From assembly GCF_003352465.1 (NCBI RefSeq), contig NZ_CP031153.1, positions 1,106,465 to 1,170,464 on the forward strand: a stretch of DNA of 64,000 nt, given 5' to 3'. The notes below the pieces were generated by a model that saw only the letters and a list, made by a program, of their open reading frames with translations, did not search any database and had not been told where the DNA came from. Positions 51,660 through 59,560 of this stretch are shown piece after piece. This stretch comes from Kordia sp. SMS9 (GTDB lineage Bacteria; Bacteroidota; Bacteroidia; Flavobacteriales; Flavobacteriaceae). The position numbers and the translations under genes were made by a program. Every line of letters starts with the position of its first letter. Positions within the stretch are counted from its first letter, which is position 1.

Positions 51660-52067
51660 ATGATTAAAGAATTTAGAGAATTTATCACTGGCGGAAACGT
51701 TATTGAATTCGCAGTAGCCGTAATTATGGCAGGCGCAATTGGTGGCGTTGTAAAAGGGTTTGTAAGCAATATTGTAATGCCTGTTGTTGGGTATTTTACT
51801 GGCGGACAAGACTTTTCAGAAAAGAAGATCATTTTAACGGAAGCCGTTGTTGATGCAACAGGAAAAGTAACTACACCCGAAAATGCAATTATGTGGGGAA
51901 GTTGGGTTAACACGATCGTAAACTTACTAATTGTAGGATTGGTAATGTTTATCATTGTAAAAGCATACAACAAAACCAAAAAGAAAGAAGAGCCAGCTCC
52001 AGAAGCGCCAAAAGGACCTTCTCAAGAAGAATTATTAGCAGAAATTAGAGACTTATTGAAAAAATAA
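51660..52067 (+). CDS. mscL: large-conductance mechanosensitive channel MscL
   Basis: A 135-aa inner-membrane channel that opens under membrane tension on osmotic downshock. The N-terminal MIKEFREFITGGNVIEFAVA contains the amphipathic S1 helix and the start of TM1, with the pore GAIGGVVKGFVSNIVMP segment. TM2 is WVNTIVNLLIVGLVMFIIVK followed by the Lys-rich NKTKKKEE cluster, and the C-terminal helical bundle is SQEELLAEIRDLLKK. Length and motifs are standard. A strong terminator follows, so it ends the tdk-alr-mscL run. Confidence 0.96.
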   Translation: MIKEFREFITGGNVIEFAVAVIMAGAIGGVVKGFVSNIVMPVVGYFTGGQDFSEKKIILTEAVVDATGKVTTPENAIMWGSWVNTIVNLLIVGLVMFIIVKAYNKTKKKEEPAPEAPKGPSQEELLAEIRDLLKK

Positions 52068-52087
52068 AAGTTCTCAACACATACTAT

Positions 52088-52120
52088 AAAAAGCCACTCG
52101 TTACGAAGTGGCTTTTGTTT
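52088..52120 (+). terminator. intrinsic terminator after mscL
   Basis: AAAAGCCACT (52089-52098) pairs with AGTGGCTTTT (52107-52116), extended inward by CG/CG, and is followed by GTTTT. It lies 21 bp after the mscL stop. Confidence 0.9.
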
Positions 52121-52276
52121 TAAATATAACTTTTTGTTAAATATTTGATATTTAGAAAAATTTATCGATTTTGCCCAGTAATTATTGCTAATTTTACCAA
52201 ATTAAACATGCAATCAAAATATAATTGATTGTTGTGTTTTTGTGAAACAGATAAAAAGACTTAAAAAAATATACAC

Positions 52277-53266
52277 ATGAAAGTAGCAGTTGTTGGTGCA
52301 ACAGGAATGGTAGGAACAGTAATGTTAAAAGTATTATCAGAACAAAATTTTCCTGTAACCACATTAATTCCTGTAGCTTCTGAAAGATCTATTGGAAAAA
52401 AAATTACCTATGAAGGAAACGCGTATGCGATTGTAAGCATGCAAGATGCGATTGACGCCAAACCCGATATCGCATTGTTTTCTGCAGGCGGAAATACTTC
52501 GCTAGAATGGGCACCAAAATTTGAAGCCGTAGGAACTACGGTTATTGATAATTCTTCCGCTTGGCGCATGGATGAAACCAAAAAATTAGTTGTACCAGAA
52601 ATTAATGCCAACCAATTAACGGCTACTGATAAAATTATTGCCAATCCAAACTGTTCTACGATTCAAATGGTGGTAGCGTTGGCACCATTACACAAAAAAT
52701 ACACCATCAAGCGTATTGTGGTTTCTACCTATCAATCCATTACAGGAACTGGCGTAAAAGCAGTGCGACAGTTAGAAAGTGAATACGCTGGCGAAAAAGG
52801 AGAAATGGCATATCCGTATCCAATTCACAGAAATGCCTTGCCACATTGCGATGTATTTGTTGAAAACGGCTATACGAAAGAAGAAGTAAAATTAGTGAAT
52901 GAAACGAAGAAAATCTTAGACGATAACACCATCGCAATTACGGCAACTGCCATTCGAATTCCTGTGGTTGGAGGACATTCGGAAAGTGTAAATATTGAAT
53001 TTGAAAATGATTTTGATGTGGATGAACTTCGCAAACTATTGCACGAATCCCCAGGAATTGTGGTACAAGACAATCCAGACGTTAATGTATATCCGATGCC
53101 AATTTACGCCGAAGGAAAAGACGATGTTTTCGTGGGAAGAATTCGCCGCGATGGTTCGCAACCAAATTCACTCAATATGTGGATCGTTTCTGACAACTTA
53201 CGCAAAGGAGCTGCCACCAATGCGGTTCAAATTGCACAACATTTAGTAAAGCATCAATTGGTGTAA
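52277..53266 (+). CDS. asd: aspartate-semialdehyde dehydrogenase
   Basis: A 329-aa NADPH enzyme that reduces beta-aspartyl phosphate to the semialdehyde, for lysine/diaminopimelate, threonine and methionine synthesis. The Rossmann start VAVVGATGMVG, ALFSAGGNTSLEWAP, the catalytic Cys126 in IANPNCSTIQM, the STYQSITGTGVKAVRQLESE segment and the catalytic His234 in VVGGHSESVNIEF are all present. Length fits the Gram-positive/Bacteroidota type (about 330 aa) rather than the 367-aa E. coli type. It has its own transcript between two terminators. Confidence 0.95.
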   Translation: MKVAVVGATGMVGTVMLKVLSEQNFPVTTLIPVASERSIGKKITYEGNAYAIVSMQDAIDAKPDIALFSAGGNTSLEWAPKFEAVGTTVIDNSSAWRMDETKKLVVPEINANQLTATDKIIANPNCSTIQMVVALAPLHKKYTIKRIVVSTYQSITGTGVKAVRQLESEYAGEKGEMAYPYPIHRNALPHCDVFVENGYTKEEVKLVNETKKILDDNTIAITATAIRIPVVGGHSESVNIEFENDFDVDELRKLLHESPGIVVQDNPDVNVYPMPIYAEGKDDVFVGRIRRDGSQPNSLNMWIVSDNLRKGAATNAVQIAQHLVKHQLV

Positions 53267-53284
53267 TTGTAAACAACATAAGTT

Positions 53285-53421
53285 AAAAGAGGTCTTAAAA
53301 GTTCTAAAAGCCGTCATTCTGAACTTGATTCAGAATCTCATCAAACAGATTACTAACTGTTATGAGAAACCGAATCAAGTTCGGTTTGACGAAATTTCGT
53401 CTTTTAGACAGCCTCTTTTTT
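53285..53421 (+). terminator. long hairpin with repeats after asd
   Basis: AAAAGAGG (53285-53292) pairs with CCTCTTTT (53412-53419), followed by TT. Inside it lie TCATTCTGAACTTGATTCAG and a second palindrome CCGAA-TCAAG-TTCGG, then GACGAAATTTCGTC. The long span makes efficiency uncertain, but it is the only candidate terminator for asd. Confidence 0.5.
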
Positions 53422-53545
53422 ATACAAAAAACTGAAAATTAATCAGTTAAAACATCACTACAGAAGTTCTAGTTGTTGAAAATAGTTAGTAAATCCGCTA
53501 TCTTTTTTTTATATTGATGTTACACTAACACAAAATTCTACACCT

Positions 53546-53941
53546 ATGAACTCCAACTTCACCAAAATTATCCGTTTTGTTTTGGGCTTAATTCTTATTG
53601 TATTTGGCGCCAACAAACTTGTCATGATTTTTATGGAATCTGGCTTTTTACCACAACCTTCCATGCCTAATGAAGCAGAAAAATTTATGGGATCATTGAA
53701 TGCTTCTGGATATATGCTCCCTATTGTTGGTGCAATAGAAGTATATGTTGGCGTATTGCTCATTCTTAAAAAATGGGTGCCTTTTGCGTTGATCTTACTC
53801 GCGCCAATTTCTGTAAATATTGTACTCTTTCACTTCTTTTTGGACTTATCTGGCGGAATGATCGGTGCATTGATCGTTGCCACATTAAATATAATACTCA
53901 TTTACAAACATTGGTCACAATTTAAACCGTTGTTCTATTAG
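53546..53941 (+). CDS. DoxX-like small membrane protein
   Basis: A 131-aa inner-membrane protein with four hydrophobic segments (IIRFVLGLILIVFGANKLVM, YMLPIVGAIEVYVGVLLIL, VPFALILLAPISVNIVLFHF and GALIVATLNIILIY). FVLGLILIVFGANKL resembles the first DoxX helix (RxxLGLxFLxxGxxKL), and PISVNIVLFHFFLD resembles the fourth-helix PVxxNIxxFH segment. DoxX-family proteins are linked to thiosulfate or thiol metabolism and redox stress, but this subgroup is uncharacterised. It is a single gene followed by a terminator. Confidence 0.75.
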   Translation: MNSNFTKIIRFVLGLILIVFGANKLVMIFMESGFLPQPSMPNEAEKFMGSLNASGYMLPIVGAIEVYVGVLLILKKWVPFALILLAPISVNIVLFHFFLDLSGGMIGALIVATLNIILIYKHWSQFKPLFY

Positions 53942-54011
53942 TAAATTTGATATCAAACAAACCGTAAACAACGACACCTTACACATCAAGTAAAAACCTT
54001 AGCATTTTGTT

Positions 54012-54046
54012 AAAAGCCACTTCCAATTGAACGAAGTGGTTTTTTT
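54012..54046 (+). terminator. intrinsic terminator after DoxX-like gene
   Basis: AAAAGCCACTT (54012-54022) pairs with GAAGTGGTTTTTTT (from 54033; one G-U pair), with a loop of about 10 nt and a long T-run. The stem is similar to the one after mscL. Confidence 0.85.
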
Positions 54047-54171
54047 ATCCTAAATTTGAAACAAACCAATATTTGTGTACAAACCGACTTTGCTTCTCAC
54101 CGAATTCACGACCATAACATAGAACTTCTTGCAAATTCGATGCTACACAAAAAAATTAAACACAAACACTA

Positions 54172-56331
54172 ATGAAACACTTGTTAAAAATTAGTTTTCT
54201 TGCAATACTTTTCTTCTCATGCGAGAAAGAACCAGAAAAAAAACCCATCACAGTGACGTACACAGAAACACAACAAAAAGAAGTGGTTGACACGTATTTT
54301 GAAACTGAAGTGAAAGATCCATATCGTTGGCTTGAAGACGATCGTTCCAAAGAAACTGAAGCTTGGGTAAAAGATCAAAATAAAACAACGTTTGACTATT
54401 TAGACAAAATTCCTTTTAGAGAAGCGCTCAAAAAACGCTATGAAAAACTATTTAATTACGAAAAAATAAGTGCGCCTTTTATACGAGGAGAATACACGTA
54501 TTTTTATAAAAATAATGGACTTCAAAATCAATATGTAATCTACCGACAAAAAGGTGATGGAGAACCAGAAGTGTTTTTAGATCCAAATAAATTTTCAGAA
54601 GATGGCACAATTTCCATGGGAGGCGGATTGAGTTTTTCTGACGACAAAAAAACGGTTGCATACGCCATTTCAGAAGGTGGAAGCGACTGGCGAAAAATTG
54701 TAATCATGGATGTGGCTTCAAAAGAAGTAATTGAAGATACATTGGTAGACATTAAATTTTCAGGAATTTCATGGAAAAAAAATGACGGATTCTACTATTC
54801 AAGTTACGACAAACCCAAAGGAAGTGAATTATCTGCTAAAACCGATCGCCACAAATTATACTACCACAAACTAGGAACTTCGCAAAAAAATGATCCTGTT
54901 ATTTTTGGTGATACCGAGGGAGAAAAATACCGCTATGTATATGGTGGCGTTACAAAAGATGGTAAATATCTATTTATATCGGCAGCAATTTCTACTTCTG
55001 GTAACAAAATGTTCATGAAAGATTTGTCAAAACCAAACAACAAAATAGTCACAATTTTAGACAATACAGACACAGACTCAAACATCATAGAAAATGTAGG
55101 TTCTAAACTGTACATTATGACGAATATGAATGCGCCCAATCGAAAAGTGATAACCGTAGATGCATCTAATCCGTCTCCAGAAAATTGGGTAGATTTTATT
55201 CCAGAAACCGAAAACGTACTCAGTATTTCTAAAGGTGCAGGTTATTTTTATACAAAATATATGGTTGATGCCGTTTCAAAAGTTTTACAATACGATTACG
55301 ATGGAAATCTAGTCCGCGAAGTAACGTTGCCAGGTGTTGGAAGTGCTAGTGGATTTAGTGGTGAAAAAGAAGATGAAATATTATACTATTCGTTCTCAAA
55401 CTATAAAACACCAGGAACTACCTATACGTACAATCCAAAAGACGGAACTTCAAACGTATACAGAAAACCGGGTATTGACTTCAATCCAGATGAATATGAA
55501 AGCAATCAAATATTCTATACATCAAAAGATGGAACGAAAGTACCAATGATCATCACTCACAAAAAAGGCATTAAAATGAACGGTAAAAATCCTACAATTT
55601 TGTATGGTTACGGCGGATTCAACATTCCACTAACACCTTCATTTAGTGTGGCAAATGTCATTTGGATGGAACAAGGCGGAATTTACGCAGTAGCAAACCT
55701 TCGTGGTGGTGGCGAATACGGAAAAGAATGGCATGATGCCGGAACTAAAATGCAAAAGCAAAATGTATTTGACGATTTTATCGCTGCGGCGGAATATTTA
55801 ATTGCAGAAAAATACACGTCTAGTGATTTCTTAGCCATTCGTGGTGGCTCTAACGGCGGATTGTTAGTGGGTGCAACCATGACACAACGCCCAGATTTGA
55901 TGAAAGTTGCCTTGCCAGCTGTGGGTGTATTAGACATGTTGCGTTACCACAAATTTACTGCAGGTGCAGGTTGGGCATACGATTACGGAACAGCCGACGA
56001 CAGCAAAGAAATGTTTGAATACCTAAAAGGTTATTCTCCTGTACACAATGTAAAAAAAGGTGTAGCATATCCAGCAACCATGGTGACAACAGGCGATCAT
56101 GATGACAGAGTTGTACCAGCGCACAGTTTCAAATTTGCAGCAGAATTACAAGCAAAACAAGCAGGAAACAATCCAACGCTGATTCGTATTGAAACCGATG
56201 CAGGACATGGCGCAGGAACGCCAATTTCAAAAACCATTGAGCAATATGCAGACATTTACGGCTTCACATTGTTCAACATGGGCTTTACAGAATTGCCGAA
56301 CAAAGCAGTTTTGGAAGAGTTTAAGAACTAA
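54172..56331 (+). CDS. prolyl oligopeptidase family serine peptidase (S9A), lipoprotein
   Basis: A 719-aa peptidase that cuts short peptides after proline. The signal ends in a lipobox ([15 protein letters not shown]), so it is an anchored envelope protein. It has the seven-blade propeller (about 60-430) opening with [18 protein letters not shown], and a C-terminal alpha/beta hydrolase. The triad is Ser560 in [11 protein letters not shown], Asp644 in GDHDDRVVP and His679 in DAGHGAGTP; the oxyanion/specificity segment is [13 protein letters not shown] then [13 protein letters not shown]. Length matches the S9A family (about 710 aa). It stands alone with a strong terminator behind. Confidence 0.95.
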   Translation: MKHLLKISFLAILFFSCEKEPEKKPITVTYTETQQKEVVDTYFETEVKDPYRWLEDDRSKETEAWVKDQNKTTFDYLDKIPFREALKKRYEKLFNYEKISAPFIRGEYTYFYKNNGLQNQYVIYRQKGDGEPEVFLDPNKFSEDGTISMGGGLSFSDDKKTVAYAISEGGSDWRKIVIMDVASKEVIEDTLVDIKFSGISWKKNDGFYYSSYDKPKGSELSAKTDRHKLYYHKLGTSQKNDPVIFGDTEGEKYRYVYGGVTKDGKYLFISAAISTSGNKMFMKDLSKPNNKIVTILDNTDTDSNIIENVGSKLYIMTNMNAPNRKVITVDASNPSPENWVDFIPETENVLSISKGAGYFYTKYMVDAVSKVLQYDYDGNLVREVTLPGVGSASGFSGEKEDEILYYSFSNYKTPGTTYTYNPKDGTSNVYRKPGIDFNPDEYESNQIFYTSKDGTKVPMIITHKKGIKMNGKNPTILYGYGGFNIPLTPSFSVANVIWMEQGGIYAVANLRGGGEYGKEWHDAGTKMQKQNVFDDFIAAAEYLIAEKYTSSDFLAIRGGSNGGLLVGATMTQRPDLMKVALPAVGVLDMLRYHKFTAGAGWAYDYGTADDSKEMFEYLKGYSPVHNVKKGVAYPATMVTTGDHDDRVVPAHSFKFAAELQAKQAGNNPTLIRIETDAGHGAGTPISKTIEQYADIYGFTLFNMGFTELPNKAVLEEFKN

Positions 56332-56346
56332 TTCATTTCAAAACAT

Positions 56347-56396
56347 CTTTTCGAGTACACTGAGCGGAGTCGAAGTGTATCGAGAAATACTATGAA
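56347..56396. repeat. shoulder repeat with TGAGCGGAGTCGA core
   Basis: TTTTCGAGT-[ACACT-GAGCGGAGTCGA-AGTGT]-ATCGAGAAATACTATGAA has the same shoulders as the 27-28 kb copies, but its core is the TGAGCG-x-AGTCGAA repeat with ACACT/AGTGT arms. It shows that one repeat family can be nested in another. Confidence 0.7.
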
Positions 56397-56405
56397 TACT
56401 ATCAT

Positions 56406-56443
56406 AACCGCCAAATTGAACTTCAATTTGGCGGTTTTGTTTT
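56406..56443 (+). terminator. intrinsic terminator after prolyl oligopeptidase
   Basis: AACCGCCAAATTGAA (56406-56420) and TTCAATTTGGCGGTT (56422-56436) are perfect inverted 15-mers followed by TTGTTTT. Confidence 0.9.
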
Positions 56444-56563
56444 ATAGTTAAACTGGTATTGCCATTGTCATTCCTCACCAGTTGCGGAATCCACTTTAAA
56501 ACGCAACATATTTTTTTCTTTAATACGCATTTCTCAATTTTTAATGAATCTGTATAAAATTAC

Positions 56564-56571
56564 TATCTTTG
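56564..56571 (+). promoter_or_regulatory. -7 box of the toxin-antitoxin pair
   Basis: TATCTTTG fits TAnnTTTG and lies 17 bp before the ATG at 56589. It lies inside the longer frame from 56544, so it favours the downstream start. Confidence 0.5.
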
Positions 56572-56588
56572 AGTATAAAGTTTTCGTT

Positions 56589-56816
56589 ATGGACTTGCAA
56601 TTGGAAAAATACAAATTGATGGAATGGTTGGTAAGTTTGAAAGACGAATCAATCATTCACAAATTAAAAAAAATTAAAGAAACGAATCAATCAGAATATG
56701 CTATTTCTGAAGCTGAACAATTATTCATTGAAGCTGGTTTAAAAGATGTTGATGAAGGAAATACTTTTACACATCAGCAAGTTATGGAAGAAATTAGTAA
56801 AAAGTATGGAATTTAG
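56589..56816 (+). CDS. putative antitoxin of a RelE/ParE-type module
   Basis: A 75-aa helical, acidic protein: MDLQLEKYKLMEWLVSLKDE, then SIIHKLKKIKETNQ and a C-terminal FTHQQVMEEISKKYG. This composition and size (short N-terminal helices, then TxxQVMxEIxxKYG) is common in Bacteroidota antitoxins paired with RelE/ParE-like toxins. It ends 3 bp before the ATG of the broken toxin frame. The frame could be extended to an ATG at 56544, but the -7 box lies within that extension. Its partner is damaged, so it may now be an orphan antitoxin. Confidence 0.7.
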   Translation: MDLQLEKYKLMEWLVSLKDESIIHKLKKIKETNQSEYAISEAEQLFIEAGLKDVDEGNTFTHQQVMEEISKKYGI

Positions 56817-56819
56817 TAG

Positions 56820-57128
56820 ATGGAAATTATTTGGTCAAAACTTGCAAAAATTACATATATAGAAATTCTGGAAAATCTTATCTAAAGGTGGACAGAAAGG
56901 GAAATTAAAAATTTTCATAGTTTAACTAATCAGACACTAAAAAATATTCAAGAAGATAAAATTGAGCATCCAGTTATAAAAGATAACCTTGAAGTGCAAA
57001 AGTGTATCATTCATAAAAATGTTTCTTTATTCTACAAAAAGGATAAAACAGCTAATAAAATCTATCTCATCACCTTTTTTAATAATGGAATGAATCCTGA
57101 AACATTGAAAAAATTACTCGAAGATTAA
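56820..57128 (+). pseudogene. RelE/ParE-type toxin with early in-frame stop
   Basis: From ATG 56820 the frame reads MEIIWSKLAKITYIEILENL then Ile, a TAA stop at codon 22 (56883-56885), and continues in the same frame RWTEREIKNFHSLTNQTL to NKIYLITFFNNGMNPETL and a TAA at 57126-57128 (102 codons in all). IxWSxxAxxxYxxILExLxxxWxxREIxxF is the start of the plasmid-stabilisation ParE-like fold and KIYLITFFNNGMNPE its C-terminal strand. Apart from the single stop there is no frameshift, so the loss is recent or the codon is misread or corrected. The antitoxin gene upstream is intact. Confidence 0.8.
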
Positions 57129-57221
57129 TCGCTTAACAATTGCCAGCGAAATAATTAAAAATCTAAATTCTTAACTCATGATTCTAGAATCCAAAAAATA
57201 GATTTTCAAAGATTATCTCCG

Positions 57222-57229
57222 TATTTTTG
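57222..57229 (+). promoter_or_regulatory. -7 box of the ABC ATPase gene
   Basis: TATTTTTG fits TAnnTTTG and lies 18 bp before the ATG at 57248. Confidence 0.55.
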
Positions 57230-57247
57230 CAGTTCTAAAAAATTGCC

Positions 57248-58195
57248 ATGCTCAACGTTCAACAGGTTTCCTTTTCCTATTTGGAAAACACGCCGATTTT
57301 AAAAGACATTTCGTTTAAAATTCCACAAGGAACGCATGTGTCTATTATTGGCGAAAGTGGATGCGGAAAAAGCACCTTACTCAAATTGTTGTATGGTTTG
57401 TATGATGTAAATGAAGGTGAAATTTTTTGGAAGGATGAACCCATCTTAGGGCCAAAATACAACTTAGTACCAGGTTTTGAACACATGAAATACGTAGCAC
57501 AAGATTTCGATTTGATGCCGTACACAACGGTTGCAGAAAACATTGGAACCTTCCTGTCTAACTTCTATCCAGAGGAAAAACAACAACGCATTGATGAACT
57601 CTTGGAAATGGTAGAAATGACCGCTTTCGCGAATGTAAAAGCAAAACTACTCAGTGGCGGACAGCAACAACGCGTTGCCTTAGCAAAAGCCTTGGCGCGC
57701 GAACCCGAAGTATTATTACTTGATGAACCGTTCAGTCATATAGATAACTTTAGAAAAAACGCATTGCGTAGAAATCTGTTCAGCTATCTCAAAAAAGAAA
57801 ACATTACCTGCATTGTGGCCACACACGACCGAACAGATGCATTGGCATTTGCAGATACAACAATTGTCTTAAAAAAGGGCGAACTCATCGCGCAAAGCGA
57901 TTCTAAAGAAATTTACAAAAATCCACCAAACAAATATGTAGCGTCGTTATTTGGCGAAGTCAACGAATTACCTGCGAGTTTATTTCCAGCAATTGAAACA
58001 GAAAGTGAAACCATTTTAGTCTATCCGCACCAGCTAAAAATTTCAGAAACTTCCAATTTTAAAGTGATTGTACAGCAAAGTTACTTTAAGGGAAGTCATT
58101 ATTTAGTATTGGCGAAATATGAGGATATGGTGGTGTTTTTTGAGAGTTTGGAAGCGTTGGAAGTTGGGGTTTTGATTGGGTTGGAAATCACATAA
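57248..58195 (+). CDS. ABC transporter ATP-binding protein (PotA/FbpC-like)
   Basis: A 315-aa ABC ATPase. Walker A is GESGCGKSTLLKLL, the Q-loop AQDFDLMPYTTVAENIG, the signature LLSGGQQQRVALAKALA, Walker B EVLLLDEPFSHID and the H-loop CIVATHDRTDALAFAD. The last 75 residues (ETESETILVYPHQLKISETS, FKVIVQQSYFKGSHYLVLAK) resemble a shortened TOBE domain, as in the ion/polyamine importer group. No permease or binding protein lies nearby, so it must work with subunits encoded elsewhere. Single gene with its own promoter. Confidence 0.9.
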   Translation: MLNVQQVSFSYLENTPILKDISFKIPQGTHVSIIGESGCGKSTLLKLLYGLYDVNEGEIFWKDEPILGPKYNLVPGFEHMKYVAQDFDLMPYTTVAENIGTFLSNFYPEEKQQRIDELLEMVEMTAFANVKAKLLSGGQQQRVALAKALAREPEVLLLDEPFSHIDNFRKNALRRNLFSYLKKENITCIVATHDRTDALAFADTTIVLKKGELIAQSDSKEIYKNPPNKYVASLFGEVNELPASLFPAIETESETILVYPHQLKISETSNFKVIVQQSYFKGSHYLVLAKYEDMVVFFESLEALEVGVLIGLEIT

Positions 58196-58309
58196 TTCGT
58201 AAATCAAAAGTCTAAAATCACAAATAATCCCATCCCAAAGGTAGGACAAAAGCACGTTGAGTTGTTATATATAATGAGTAACTCACTAAAAATCAAACAC
58301 AACAAACGT

Positions 58310-58317
58310 TATTTTTG
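58310..58317 (+). promoter_or_regulatory. -7 box of the cytochrome lipoprotein gene
   Basis: TATTTTTG fits TAnnTTTG and lies 29 bp before the ATG at 58347. Confidence 0.5.
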
Positions 58318-58346
58318 TTATATTAGTGCTCTAACTAAACTAAAAC

Positions 58347-59498
58347 ATGATTAAAAGACTACGTAAAATTGCTATTTTAGCAGCACTTTCTGCTATTTTC
58401 TTTTCTTGCTCCGACGACAATGATCCTGCCAATCCTGATCCAGATCCGCCGATTGCTATGGATGATGATTATATCCCAATTCCAGAATCACCCGTAGTAT
58501 TAGACATGGACGCGTTTCCATTCAACACACTATCTGAATACAGCTTTTTTGAAGGCAATATGAAAGAACAAAACCCTGTATTAGGTGTGATTCCGTATGA
58601 GCCGATTTCTACACTATTTACCGACTACGCAAAAAAGAAACGCTTCATTTGGATGCCAAGTGATGTGCAAGCAACCTATGCTGCCGATACAGAAGTGATT
58701 GACATGCCTGTAGGAACCTTTTTGATTAAAACCTTTTATTATACTAATGTACAGCCCAATAACGATACACGCATCATAGAAACTCGTTTAATGCTGAAAA
58801 AAGCGGACGATTGGTATTTTGCTGATTACATTTGGAACGACGAACAAACAGAAGCAACTTTTAGTCTTAGCGGTTCGTTTACCAATGTAGAATTCCTAGA
58901 AAATGGCGAAATGAAAAGTGCCAATTATAGAATTCCTTCGGAAGTAGAATGTTTTACCTGCCACAAAAGCGGTACAAGTTCAGTTCCAATCGGGTTAAAA
59001 CCGCAAAATCTAAACAGCATGTACGATTTTGCAGATGGCACCGAAAATCAACTACAAAACCTTATTGATGAAGGCTATTTGGAAGATAATTTACCGACAA
59101 CGATTAATACGGTTGTAAAATGGAGCGATGATACACAGCCTATCGAAATGCGTGTACGTTCGTACATAGATATTAACTGTGCACATTGCCATCAAGAATT
59201 ATCACATTGTGATTACAGACCGATGCGTTTTGCCTTTGATGAATCTGCCGATCCAACAAACTTAGGTATCTGCGTGGATCCTGATGAAAGTATTCCAGAG
59301 ATGACCAAAATTGTAGCGCCTGCGCAAAGCGAAAGTTCTGTACTATACTTCAGAATTAATACCGAAGCCGAAGAATTTAGAATGCCATTACTCGGTAGAA
59401 CTATCATCCATGAAGAAGCTGTTCAAATGATCGGACAATGGATTGATGGACTCACAACCGAATGCGATAGCGAAGGTGGTGGCGATGGCGAAGATTAA
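58347..59498 (+). CDS. diheme c-type cytochrome-like lipoprotein (SO2930-like)
   Basis: A 383-aa envelope protein. The signal ends in a lipobox (LSAIFFSCSDDNDP), followed by an Asp/Pro-rich linker. Two heme c motifs are present, CFTCHKS (about 206-210) and CAHCHQE (about 277-281). FEGNMKEQNPVLGVIPYEPI, then STLFTDYAKKKRFIWMP near the start and FRMPLLGRTIIHEEAVQMIG at the end match what I recall of the SO2930-type diheme family (HNE_0200-like). It may carry electrons at the outer membrane. The gene is followed after 62 bp by a T9SS protein; operon membership is possible. The true redox partner is unknown. Confidence 0.82.
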   Translation: MIKRLRKIAILAALSAIFFSCSDDNDPANPDPDPPIAMDDDYIPIPESPVVLDMDAFPFNTLSEYSFFEGNMKEQNPVLGVIPYEPISTLFTDYAKKKRFIWMPSDVQATYAADTEVIDMPVGTFLIKTFYYTNVQPNNDTRIIETRLMLKKADDWYFADYIWNDEQTEATFSLSGSFTNVEFLENGEMKSANYRIPSEVECFTCHKSGTSSVPIGLKPQNLNSMYDFADGTENQLQNLIDEGYLEDNLPTTINTVVKWSDDTQPIEMRVRSYIDINCAHCHQELSHCDYRPMRFAFDESADPTNLGICVDPDESIPEMTKIVAPAQSESSVLYFRINTEAEEFRMPLLGRTIIHEEAVQMIGQWIDGLTTECDSEGGGDGED

Positions 59499-59560
59499 TA
59501 CCAATCAACTAAACTAATACTGGAAATATATCTATGATTTCCTGTTAATAACCGATAATT

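Noticed and set aside
53381..53402. GACGAAATTTCGTC palindrome as a further LytTR site
   Set aside because: It shares GACGAAAT with the motif, but it is a palindrome inside the asd terminator region, with no 21-bp repeat and no promoter nearby.
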